A stretch of DNA of 18,657 bases from the NCBI GenBank assembly GCA_900754775.1, contig CAAEDZ010000094.1, positions 1-18,657 of the forward strand, read 5' to 3'. The translations under genes were made by a program, and so were the position numbers. How positions within the stretch are numbered: position 1 is the stretch's first letter; the number at the start of each line of letters is the position of its first letter. The notes under the pieces were generated by a model. That model saw only the letters and a list, made by a program, of their open reading frames with translations. It had not been told where the DNA came from and ran no database searches. Shown here in pieces: positions 1 to 12,000 of this stretch. Source of the stretch: Clostridia bacterium (GTDB lineage: Bacteria; Bacillota_A; Clostridia; Christensenellales; Aristaeellaceae).

Positions 1-3000
1 TCCTCCGCCAAGGCGGGCGTGGGCGCGACCGTCGCCGTCGCAGAGCGGCGCGACAGCGTCCGTGCCGGCGTGGGCGAGGCAAGCGCCGTGACCGCCACGG
101 GCGACGTCGCCATTCAGGCGGCCGCGCAGAACGACATCTGGGCCGTGACCACGGCGGACGCGGTGGCCACCGGCGCAGGCGGCGCGGCCATCGGCGGCGG
201 CGTCAACGTCATCCTCACCGGCACGAGCGCGCAGGCGACGCTGGGCGACAACGTGAGCGTCGATACAGACGGCGCGTTTGCCCTCACCGCGCAAAACGAT
301 GCCAAACTCACGCTCATCTCCGCGGACGTGGGTCTGGGAACGGGCGCGGCCGTGGCCGCGGGCGGCACCGTCGCCGTGCTCGTGAACGAAAACTCCACCG
401 TCGCCGAGGCGGGCAGGGAAAGCGCCGTCGCCGCGAGCGATGTGCGCATCGAGGCCGCGAGTTCCGACGCCCTTCTCAACATCCTGGCCTCGGCCTCCGG
501 CGCGGGCGCATCCTCCGCCACCGCCGCGGGCACCATCGGCGTGGCCATCACCACGTCCCAAACCCGCGCCGAGGCGCTGGAGGGCAGCTCCCTCACCGCC
601 GAAAACGGCCATGTGCGCATCCACGCGAAGAACGACACGCAGTTCATCTCCGGCATGCTGGCGGCCACGGCAGGCAACGCCGCCGCCGCGCTCGGCGCGA
701 GCGTCAGCACTCACCTGTTCACGCAGTCCGTCATCGCCCGCGCGGGCGATCGGGCCGCGTTGACGGCAAGGACGGGCAATGTCTCCCTCTCGGCCCTTGC
801 CAACAACCGCTCCTTTGACGTCGCCGTGGCCGGCGCGGCCACGCTCGGCACGGCGGCGCTCACCGGCACGGCGCTGACCACCGTCAGCCGCACCGAGGCC
901 ACCGCCGAACTGGGGCAGGCCGTCACCGTGCGCGCGGATGACTCCGTCGGCGTGGTCGCCGACGCCTCCGGCACGCTGGCGTCGGTCGGCGGCGCGGGCA
1001 CAGTCAGCGCTGGCACCATCGGCGCGGGCGCGACGGTGAACACTGTGATCGTCGAAAACGCCGTTACCGCTCAGGTCGGCGATCTTGCCGACCTCATCGG
1101 CCTGGCGGCAGCGTCCATGCCCTCCATCTCCGGCGTCAGCCAGGCGGGCATCGCCATTCCCAACCGCGCCGAGCGCCGTCGCGGCGTGGCGGTGTACGCG
1201 GGCGGCGATCTCAAAATCTACATGGGCGCGGCCAGCGGCGCGCTCGCCATCGGCACGGCCTCCGTGACCGGCGTGGTGAGTACGGCGGTGGTGCAGAACC
1301 GCATCCGCGCGCAGGTCGGCAACGGCGTGCGCATCAACGCAAGCTCCGCGGGTGGCGCGAGCGCGGCGGAAGGCGCGTTCACGCAGGCCGAGGGCTCGGG
1401 CGACGCGCAGGAAGCGAGCGTCGACGCGGAAGGAGAAACACATCTATACCACTTCGCCGGTGGCCTGAACATCGGCAACGCTGCCGGCGTCGGCGCGACC
1501 GTGGTCGTGCAGGTGCTGAAAAACAGCGTGCAGGCCGGCATCGGCGATGATGGCATCGCCTTCGCCAGCGGCGATGTCCGCGTGGCGGCGCAGTCGCGCG
1601 CGCAGGCGGCCCTCGCCGGCCTCGCCTTCGGCATCGCCGGCACGGCGGCGGTCAGCCCGGGCGCGAACGCCCTCGTCTTTGAGGATACCGTTTCCGCCGC
1701 CGCGGGCGGCAAAATCACCGCGGGCGGCAAGATCGAAGTTACCGCCCTTAGCGATACCGAACTTTACAACATCGGCGCGGCGCTGGCGGGCGCGGGCAAC
1801 GCCGCCGTCAGCCCCATCGCCATCGTTACCTACTTTAACGGCGCTTCCGAAGCCACCGTGGGCGCAAGCGCCGCCCTCGAAGCTGCGGGCGCGGTCAAGG
1901 TCGCGGCGGATTCCAAACAGAACGTCGTCACCGCCGCCAACGGCGTCAGCGCCGCGGCGGTCGCCGCCGTGAGCGGCACGGTGTCCGTCACCGTCTCCAA
2001 GCGGCAGACGCGCGCCAGCGCCCTCGACGGCGCGACGCTGCGCGGCGCGAGCGTGGACGTGACCGCCGCCGACCTCTACGACTTCTTCGGCGAGGCGGCC
2101 ACCATCGGCGCTTCGGGCACGGCGGCGGTGGGCGTCACCGCCATGGTCAACGTGCTGAAAAACAGCGTCGAGGCAAGCCTTGGCCGCAACAGCATCGTCT
2201 GCGCGCTCACGGGCGACGCCAACATCGCCGCCAGGGCCGAGCGCGACGTGGCCAGCTACGCCGGCAGCGTTTCCGGCTCCGGCACGGCGGCGGTGGGCGC
2301 GACCTTGATGGTCACGGTCATCGGCGACAAATTGCAGCAGGACGCCCGCGACGCGCTGCTCATGCAGTATGGCGCGAACGGCGGCCGCACCTCCGGCGGC
2401 CTGGACATCGACGCCCTCATGGACACCTTCGCCAGCGGCAACGCCGCCGCGCACGAGGCGCTTTTGGGCATGACGCTCTCAGAAGACCTCGCCGGCGACG
2501 GTCAGAGCGCCGCCGATTTGCAGGTGGGCGACAAGGACGGCGTGGACGTGACAGGCGGCTACGTCTCCGAGGAATTTGCCACCGCCACCGGCGACAAGAC
2601 GGCGGGGGAGGGCGAGAACCACACATTCACAAGCGAACAGAACGCCGACCTGAACGCCGCCGCGGCGCTCGGGCAGGCCGCGCGCGGCTACGATCCCATG
2701 AGCAGCACCGGCGCGTTCGTCGGCGCGGGCAGCTCCGTGTTCGCCGCGGGCGACATACGCGTCACCGCGGACCAGCTCCTCACCGCCGACATGATCACCG
2801 GCACCCTCGGCGTGGCCGGCGTGGCCGGCGTAGGCGCGGGCGTTGCCGTGGCCGTTGCCTATGCCGACGTCGCGGCGCTCGTGGGTGAGAACGCGACCCT
2901 CGAGGCGGGCGGCGACGTGGTCGTCGAAGCCACTTCCGCCTCCGCGCAGCAGGACCAGCAGACCGAACAGGCCCAGAGCGTCACCGAGGGCCTTGCCAAA

Positions 3001-6000
3001 GAACTCGGCGAGAACCTTGCGGCCTACGGCGTGCGCGCGCTCTCCGTCACCGCCGGCGGCGGTTATGTGGGCGTGACGGCTTCGGCGGCGGTCATCGCCC
3101 TGGACGACGCGCTGCGCGCGGAGCTGATGGGCAGCGTCCTTTCTGCGCAAAATGTCTCCATCCGCGCGGGCATGCGCCATGAAAACGTGCTGGCGGCGAC
3201 GCTGGCGGCCAGCGGCGGCTTCGTCGCCGTGAGCGTGCCCGTCTCGCTGGTGCGCGCGCAGGGCACGGTGCGCACGGGCATCTCCGGCGCGGGCAGCGTC
3301 GCATGCGCGGGCGCGGTTTCCGTGACCACGGACATCCTCTTTAAGAACCTCTCGGCGGCGGCGGCCTTTGGCGGCGGCGCGGTGAGCGCCAACGCGGCCC
3401 TTCCGCTCTCCATCAGCGGCGTCACCGGCGATACGTTCATCGCCCGCGGCGTCAACGTCGAGGCCAAAACGGTGGACGTCGCCGCCAATTCCCTTACCTC
3501 CGCGCGCGCGGCGCTGCTGGGCGTCAATGGCGGCGCGGTGGCGGCGGGCGCGGGCGTGGCCATCGCCATCGACAAGACCAGCCTCGCCACCTATATCGGC
3601 GCAGACCCGCGCACGAACGCCGCCTCCGGCAGCGCTGGAACGGTCAGCGCCACGGGCGACGTGCGCGTGCGCAACACCATCGCGTCCCTCGCCGAACCGA
3701 CCATCTTCGCCGCCAGCGCCGGCGCGGTGGCCGCCTCCATCAACGTGCTGCTCGCCTTCAACCAGAGCGACGCCGTGGCCTCCATCGCCGGCATGAATGT
3801 CGCATCCGGCGGCAACATCGCCGTGGAAGGCATGCTTTCCGACGCCGTGGCCCGCGCCAACCTCTACCGTGCGGGCGCGGGGGCCATCACCGCGGGCGTC
3901 AGCGTGGCCTACGCGCAGATGCGCGCAATCAACGCCGCGAAACTGGACGGCACGGGCGTGACCGTCCGCGCGGACGGCGATATAAGCGTCTACGCCGGCA
4001 CGCAGGCCGCGCCCGGCAAGGCGCTTGCCGAAGCCTCCGCCATGTCCGGCGACGTCGGCGCCATCGCCGGCGCGGTCAACGTGGCCATCGCCGACAACGA
4101 TGCCCGCAACGAGGCAAAACTCCTCGGCGCGGCGTCGGCAGACAACGTATTCGTGGAAGCGTGGCTGCAAAGCGGCGCGCCCACCAGCCTCCACGGGCTG
4201 AATATCGGCGCCATCAGCGTCGGCGTGGGCACGCTCGTCTCTGTGAACCGCGCGCAGAACCTCGCTGCCGTCGAAAATGGCGATCTTCACGCAAACTCCC
4301 TGCAAGTCATCGCGCAGGCGGATCCCCTCGATGGGCAGAACGTTGCCAGCGTCGAACTCGTGCAGGGCGCGGGCACGCTCGTTGGCGCGGGCGTCAACGT
4401 GGCCGTGGCCTACGCGCGCGTGGAAAATACCGCCAGCGCCAACCTGATCAACCTCGAACTGTCGGGCGATCTGCGCGTGCTCGCGGAAGGCTCGGCCAAC
4501 GCCGAAGCCAGCATCATAAACGGCCCCAACATCCACGGCGTCGCCATCGGCGTGATGACCGGCTATGCCTACGCGCAGGGCGCCTACGCGGCCCGCCTGA
4601 CGCTGCCCGGCGGCGGCAACGCGCGCACGGACGGCATCGAGGTATCGGCCAACGTCAGGGCCAACGCCAACGCCGTGGTCGAGCCGTCCTTGGGCGGCGT
4701 GGAACTGGGCGCGGCCGCCGTCAAGGTCAACATCGCCATCGCCAGCGTCTCCACCGAAGTCACCGCCGCCATCGCCCGCGCGGGCGAGGGGACGCTCCCC
4801 GTCCTCAACGCCGCGGGCGGCGTAGTTGTGCGCGCGGAATTGAACGCCGGCGCGGACGCCAACGTGACCACCGCCAAACTCGTCTTTGAAACCGTCAATA
4901 TCGCCGTCAACGTCTCCTCCGCCAAGCTCTCCGGCACGCAAAAGGCGCTGGTGGAGAACGTGCAGCTGACCGCGCCCTCGCTTACTGTGACCTCGCTGCT
5001 CGATCAGAGCGGCGGCACGGGCGCGCAGGCGCTGGTCGGCGCGTCTGGCGGCGCGAACGTCACTTTGCAGCTGGGCGGCGTGGCCGCCAACACCGCCGCC
5101 GCCCGCAACGCGCAGGAAAGCACTGCCCGCGTCTTTGCCAGCATGCTTAATATCGCCGGCGATCTCGCCATCGAGACGCTTGGCAAGGTGCGCGCCGTGG
5201 CCGACGTGGAGAGCGGCACCACCGTCACGCTCCTCAACGTGGCGCTGATGCAGACCATCGCCCGCGCCGAGGCCGGCCTTTCCGCGCAGCTCGAACTGGG
5301 CGGGGCCACGGTCAGGGCGGGCACGCTCACCGTGCGCGTCAATTACAACGACGAAGCCACCGCCAGGGTCGCCCCCGGCGGCTCGGCGGCGGACGTCTCG
5401 CTCGGTAGCCTTACCACCAATACCGCCACGGCGGACGCGGACACCGCCGCGCAGGCCGGCATCGGCGGCAACGGCGCGCTCACCGTGGCGGGCAAGGCCG
5501 CTGTCTCCGCCATCGGCGCGGGCGGGGCCGCGGCGGAGGGCCGCACCGTCAAGGTGGACGTCACCGCCCTGCGCATCACCGTCAATACGGCGGTGGCCAA
5601 CGCCGCAGGCCTACTCGACGCGCGCATCACCGGCAACGCAGTCTACGACCTTGGCAGTCTCGAAGTGCTCAGCCAGTACAAGGGCGAGGGCGCGAAGGCC
5701 ACCGTCGGCGGCCTGGCCATGGGCGGCGGCGCCAGCGTCAGCCTGCTCGGCAACGTCAACACCAACGTGGCCAACGCCGCGGCCAACATCCAAACCAGCG
5801 CCGCCATCCGCGGCGGCATGACCATCACCGCGCGCGACGGCCTGAGCGTGCAGGCCCTCAGCGCCGGCAAGGCCAGCGCAGAGGCGCTCGCCTCCAGCGT
5901 CAACGTGAACCTCCTCGGCATCGGCAACCTCCATGCCGACGGCTCCGTGCGCGGCTCCACCACCGCCGAACTCACCGCGCGGCAGGTGGACGTGCTTGCG

Positions 6001-9000
6001 GGCGACGCCGTCGTCTCCGCCAAGGACACGCCCAGCCTCCACGTGCTTTCCCAGCTCCCCGGCGTCAGCGTCAGCGTTATCTCCGTCAACGTCGCCACGG
6101 CCGAGGGCCGCATCGGCGAGGAGAACAGCACGCAAAGGAACAGCGTGCGCGCCCAGGTGGGCGATGGAACGACGCTCAACGTCCACGATGGCGATTTCAG
6201 CCTGCTCGCCGCCAACGAGCCGGCGAAGAACGAGATCGCCATAAACAACGGCCTCAACGTCGGCCTTGTCAACGTCACGGTGAGCTGCGCGGGCACGGAG
6301 ACCTATCTGGAAACCGCCGCCACCGTCGGCAAGGGCGCAAACATCAAGGCCGTGGGCGCCTACACGCAGCTTGCGCAGGACAAGCCCAACGCCGCCACGC
6401 GCGCCAGCGGTTCTTCCATCGGCATCGGCATCAGCGCCGACAACTACTTTGCCGAGAACATCGCCGTCAGCGCCGTGCGCGCCACCGTCGGCGAGGGCAC
6501 GAACATACAGGCTCTGAACGGCATCCGCGTGGAGGCCGTCTCCGACGCCGTACTCAGCGCCATCACCGACGCCGACCAGGGCGGCGTGTTCACCGAGGGC
6601 GTGCTCAAGTCGCGCAACGCCGTGGAGCGCGAATTGCGCACAGAGCTTGGCCGCGACGTCACGCTCTATACGCTGGGCGGCGACATCCACGTGCGCGTCA
6701 CCTCCGGCCAGCGCGACAGCATCACCACGCGGACGCTCGACTCCGCCGCGCAGCTGATCGGCATTTCCGATGTGCGCGCGAATACCACCATCACCACCAA
6801 ACAGTACATAGACCTCTATCCCGGCCTGCACGTGGAAAACCTCACCGGCGACGTCTACATCGTCGCCACGGCGGGCGCGGACAAGATCGAAAACTACTCC
6901 GAGAACCGCACCAGCGCCGCTTACGCCTCCCAGACCGGCAAGGCGGAAACGACGCTCGACCTCACCAGCCACATCGTCTTGAACGACGAGGGCACGGAGC
7001 CGGAGCAGTTCGTCTTCATCGGCCATGACCTCTGGTTCCTCAACTGGCTCAACGAGTTCGACGTCAGCAACGAATTGTATATCAGCAACGACGGCTTCTC
7101 CGGCAGCATCTATCCCACCAACACGGTGCTGGTCGATCTTGACATGCTGCTGGATGTCTGGTACGGCAAGACCGTGGCCAACGGCGGCATCCGCTACCTC
7201 AACCTCGGCTACCACGAGGACTACAACGCGCCGGGCAGCATGCGCTTTGACAACTACGCGCGCCTCGATCTGCCGCTGCTCTCCCTCTCCGCGCTGCGGG
7301 CGATGATCGAGGGCGGCAACCAGAAGACCGTGGTCAGCTTTGAAGGCAGCCTCCACACCTACACGCACAAGACCCGCAACCTCTTCACCGTGGGCGACGA
7401 TTGCGAGACGCTCACCGGCTTCCACGGCGAGGAGAACAGCGGCATGCTCCAGCGCTCGGATATCGAGTACACGCTCCTGGGCAGCGACAGCTTCAAGTAC
7501 AGCGTCTTCAACTCCTTCGACGATGGCGTCAACAACAGCCTCATCCACGATTACGCGGACTTCCCCTGGCTGGGCATCCCGCAGATGCTCGAGGGGGAAG
7601 GCCCGGTGATCGTGGACATCACCGACGATGGCGTGACCGTCACCGGCGATACCGACGGCATCATCCGCGCCGCCTACGACGCCACCGCCGGCGCGTGGGT
7701 GTTCGAGCCCATCGTCAAGGACATCTACGAGGGCATGATTATCGAGAGCTTCCTGCCCGAGGACATCATCATCGTCAACCGCAGCCGCTCGGATATCATC
7801 CTCCAGGGCATTGCCTTCGCGGGCGATGTGATGGGCTCAAGCTCGGTGAAGATCGTCTCCGGCCGCGATACCGACCTCTACATATGGGGCGACATCGCCC
7901 AGCGCATCGACCACCCCGACGCGCCGGACGGCCATTACTCCCTCTTTGAGCAGGTCACCTGGTGGGGCCCCGAGGGCGGACGCCTCTATCAGGGCCGCAG
8001 GAACGACATAAGCATTACCATCGACGGCGACGGCCGGTATACGCGCACGGGCGAGGGCAGCGAGAGTATCGAAATATCCGCTTCCCCGGACGCCTACACG
8101 CTCAAAAACATACTGCAAAACGCCGCCAACGTGGTCAGCATCCGCGGCCAGATGACGCTGGAGAACTGCCTGGAACACGTCATCTACAACGGCGGCCACG
8201 TCACCATCACCAACAACACCGCAAAAGACCTCATCTTCGAGGGCGCGGGCTTTGGCAGCGGCTCCTTTGTCCAGTACATCGGCAAAAACCACTATCAGGT
8301 CATCACCGAGCCCAGCGATTCCAGCTTCCGCGTCGTCAACAACGCCGGCGGCGCTCTGCGCTTGCGCGGCGACGTGACCACCAAGCGCTTTGAGGCCGTC
8401 TGGAACGGCGCTTCCGGCGATCTCACCCAACGGGCGGGCACGACCATCCACGCGGACCGCATCGCCATCCGCAACGCCGCGAATATCGGAACGGAAGAAG
8501 AGAGGCTCAACATTTCCGTGCTGCCGGATGGCGTCGAGGCCCTTGATGCCTCCGGCGACATCTGGGCGACGCTGGCGCTGCGCGCCTCCGGCTACGCGGT
8601 CGCGCCCATGGGCGTCATCGAAACGGCGGGCGATGTGAACATCGAGTTTATCAACGCCTCCCAGAACTACGCCTATTCGCAGGATGTGACCTTCGAGCGC
8701 CTCGCGGGCCGCAACATCACCCTCAGGCTGGACCGCTACCTGTCGCTCACCGGCGCGCAGGGCGGCGCGGCGGTGGAGATCGACGCCGAAAACGACCTTT
8801 CCATCTTCCTCAGCGAAATCTCCGTACTCACCACCATCGGCACGCGGGAAGACCCGCTCGCCATTTCCGTGGGCGGCAAGTTCCACGCCGCCGCCTTCGA
8901 TGAGGACGGCAACATACTCGACGCGGACTTCAAGTTCTTCCTCGAAGTGCCGGAAGGCGACCTCGACGCCACGCCCACGAGCATGAAGCTGTGGACGCTG

Positions 9001-12000
9001 GACATGCCGCTCTACATCAACGTGCAAAATGGCAGCCTCACCATCGGCGACATCGCCGCCAACGGCGCCATACTGCGCGCCAGCGGCGATATGACCATCG
9101 GCAACGTCTCCCTCGCCGTCCAGACCGAGTCCTACGACGTCCGGGCCGGCGGCGATTTGCGCATCGCCAACATCACGCTTGACAGCATCGTCTCCGGCGA
9201 GCTGCGCTTTGCCGCGGACGGCGACCTCAGCGTGGAAAACGGCCTGACCACCTTTACGCCCGTCACGCTGCTTGCCGGCGGCGACGTCCACCTGCGCGGC
9301 CAGGCGAGCGTGCAGATAGGCGGACACCTCACCGTGCTTGCCGGCGGCGACGTCTGCCTTGATGATCTCGTCAGCAAGCACCAGACCACCATCGACGCCT
9401 CGGGCGACATCATCGCCGGCAGCATCTGGGTCTGCGGCGCGGCGGAAATGACAGCGCAGGGCGTATTCACCGCCGAAAAGCTCCACTTCCGGCGCGAGTA
9501 CGCGCAGGTGGATCACGATCTGCGCATCATTGTCGCCGGGGACGTCTCCATCGGCGAACTGATCGTCGATTACGGCGACTTCTACCTCGAATCCACGGGC
9601 GGGAATATCGACGTGGACGCCTACTCCGTCCACATCTTCGCCACCGGCGGCCAGTTCGCCCTCGAAGCCCCGCAGGGCAGCGTGACCATGCGCTCCGGCA
9701 GCGCCCTGAGCGTTGACGGCTTCACGCCGGGCACGCTCTCCGGCTTCGAGGCCACCGCGCGCATCCACGCGGGCAAGGATGTCGACCTCTCCGCGGACGG
9801 CGCGATCTTCCTGGACGGCCCCTTCGGCTTTGCCCTCGACATCCTCTCCGACACCGGCGCGATCCGCCTGGGCAGCATCGACAACAGCTCCCAGGTCTAC
9901 GACCTGCGCCTCAGCTTCACCGGCGACGCTACCATCCGCGCACTTACATACAGCGGCTACCTCATGGGCAGCGAGGGCACGCTGCGCCTGACTGCCACGG
10001 GCGACCTCACCATCGAGGAAACGCTGCGCTTCCGCGCCCCGCTGGCCGTGGACGTGGCCGGAACGTTCGCCGTGGCCGCGCTCGAGGGCGACAGCGCCGC
10101 CATGGACGTGCGCGCGAAGAACATCCGCTTCGGCAGCGCCGACATCACCCTCAGAGGCGCGGGCAGCATCGTCGCGGACGAAGAATTTTCCGTAAACGAC
10201 TTCTACTATTGCGGTTACAGCTACGACGCGCTCGACATCCGCGCCGCGCGGCAGGCGGGCACGATCGCCAGCTTCGGCGTCTACAACGGGGATCTGACCT
10301 TCACCATCGAAGAAGGCGACCTCCGCGCCGACTACGTGAACATCGAAAGCGGCAACGTCACCCTCGAAGCGCTGACCGGTTCTCTGCGCATAGACACCGT
10401 ACACGCCGCCTATGTCACCGGCCTCTACGCCATCGAGCTGCGCGCCGGCCTCGACATCGGCAGCAGCGCGGCCCCGCTCAAGTACGTCGTTACCAGCGCG
10501 TGGACGCCCGCCAACTGCACGGAGAACTTCGTCTGGACGCGCGACCTCTACCTGGACTACGACCGCACGGGCAGCACACCGCTCACGCTCAACAAGCAGG
10601 GCGCGGGCAACATCTACCTCACCACCCATGGCCGCGGCGTGGAGATCACGCAGTCCGGCGCGCTGGGTGGCGTCATCGACGCCTCCGGCCAGTCCGTCTC
10701 CATCACCACCACGTCCGGCGGCATCGGCACGCAGGAAGCGCCCCTCGTCATTAAGGCCGCGTACAGTCTGACGCTTGCTTCCGCGCAGGACATCTGGGCG
10801 CGCGGCACGAGCGGCCTGCGCATAGGCAGCGTCGCCGCCCAGGGCAGCGTCTCACTGGAAGCGCAGGGCGCGCTTACCGGCGTCGCCGGCCATAGCGCGA
10901 ACATCACCTCCGAAGCGGGCGAGATCGACCTGCGCGCCTCCAGCATATCGTCCGCGACGCTGCACGGCGCGGCGGGCGAGGCCCTGACCGCGCGCGTGGC
11001 GGCGAATCTGGCGCAGCTGTACGTCGACCACGACGCGGACGTCGCGCTGCTCTTAAGCGGCGTCGGCCGCCTCGGCGGCGAGCTGCGCTCCGCCGGCACG
11101 CTCACCATCGAAAACACGGCGGAAGCGGGCGCGCTGACGCTGGAAGGCGCGCTGGAAGCCGAAAATATCACCGTGCGCGTCCCCGGCGCATTGACGCTGG
11201 GCGGCACGGCGCAGGCGGGGAACATCGACGCGCAGGCGGACTCGATCGCCATCGACAGCGCGGCGCGCATCGCCGCCACGGAAAACATCCGCCTCCACAC
11301 AAGCGGCGATCTTGCAACCGACTACGACCTTGGATATTATCCGGACTACGACAAACTGCCGGCCATCTCCGCGGGCGGCCTCGCGGAACTGCGCGCCGGC
11401 GGCAGCCTCACGCTGTTTGCCGATGTCGAAGCTGGCAGCCTCTCCCTCGAAGCCGGCGCGGACGCCACGCTCCTTGGCGCATTCACCGCCACCACGGGCG
11501 GCCTTGGCATCACCGCCGGCGGCGAACTCACGCTCCTGATGACCGAACCGGGCGAGTACACAGGCGACACGCGCGACCATATGACGCTGCGCGCAAACGG
11601 CGATCTGACCATCGCCGCCGGCGGCGCGTTCGCGGCGCTGTGCTACGACCGCTCGCGGGAGGAGATCATGCAGGACAGCGGCGAGATGGCGCGCAAGGCC
11701 GTGACCATCGAGAGCGCCGCGGGCAATATCTCCATCACCGCCAGCGACATCTCCACCGGCGCGCTCCTCGCCCCCGCGGGCGACGTGCTGGCCTCGGCGG
11801 AGGGCGCGCTGCGCCTTATGCGCGCCAACGCGCGGGGCAGGATCGACCTGCGCGGTCTGGAAAGCATCGCCGTATTCGCCAATGCGGACGCAAACGGCGC
11901 GCCCGCTCCCGGCCTCGAAGCGGCGTCCTTCGCCTTCACAAGCCACGGCGGCATCACGGATGGCGGCGGCGGGGAAGTGCTGCTGCGCTTCACGGGCGGG

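Larger units (their letters stand above)
16..2322 (+). repeat. LktA-like ~55-residue repeats, block A (14 copies)
   Basis: Each unit runs roughly as [G/A]-x-AAVGAxVxVxV, then an Asn/Ser/Thr stretch, then VxAxVGxxAxVxAxGDVxVxA. I placed the 'GxAAVGAxVxV' element near 16, 181, 343, 511, 676, 847, 1012, 1252, 1474, 1639, 1798, 1960, 2116 and 2281. Most spacings are 156-171 bases (52-57 codons). The two longer ones, 240 and 222 bases, are explained by insertions. The alternating small/hydrophobic pattern with Gly turns predicts stacked beta-strands. The unit resembles those of fusobacterial LktA and of clostridial proteins annotated as LktA-family filamentous adhesins. Identity between copies is low to moderate, so this is an old array with some local recent duplication. 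Confidence 0.85.

Noticed and set aside
19..21. GTG at 19 as the start codon of the gene
   Set aside because: The frame is open to base 1, the preceding codons fit the repeat, and there is no signal peptide after it, so the gene continues upstream of the window.
16..2322. CRISPR-like or other regularly spaced DNA repeat
   Set aside because: The periodicity is at the protein level, the DNA copies are diverged, and the coding frame is continuous.
4161..4889. Overlapping + strand open frames in other phases, e.g. 4161-4889 and 11640-12626
   Set aside because: Their products are Arg/Pro-rich low-complexity sequence typical of out-of-frame reading of GCC/GGC/GCG-rich codons.
2479..4941. 820-codon open frame on the - strand, and similar ones at 5611-7548, 7837-10629 and 11053-13377
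   Set aside because: All lie opposite the repeat or beta-helix coding frame and share the same antisense composition. Few stop codons are expected in DNA this rich in G+C.
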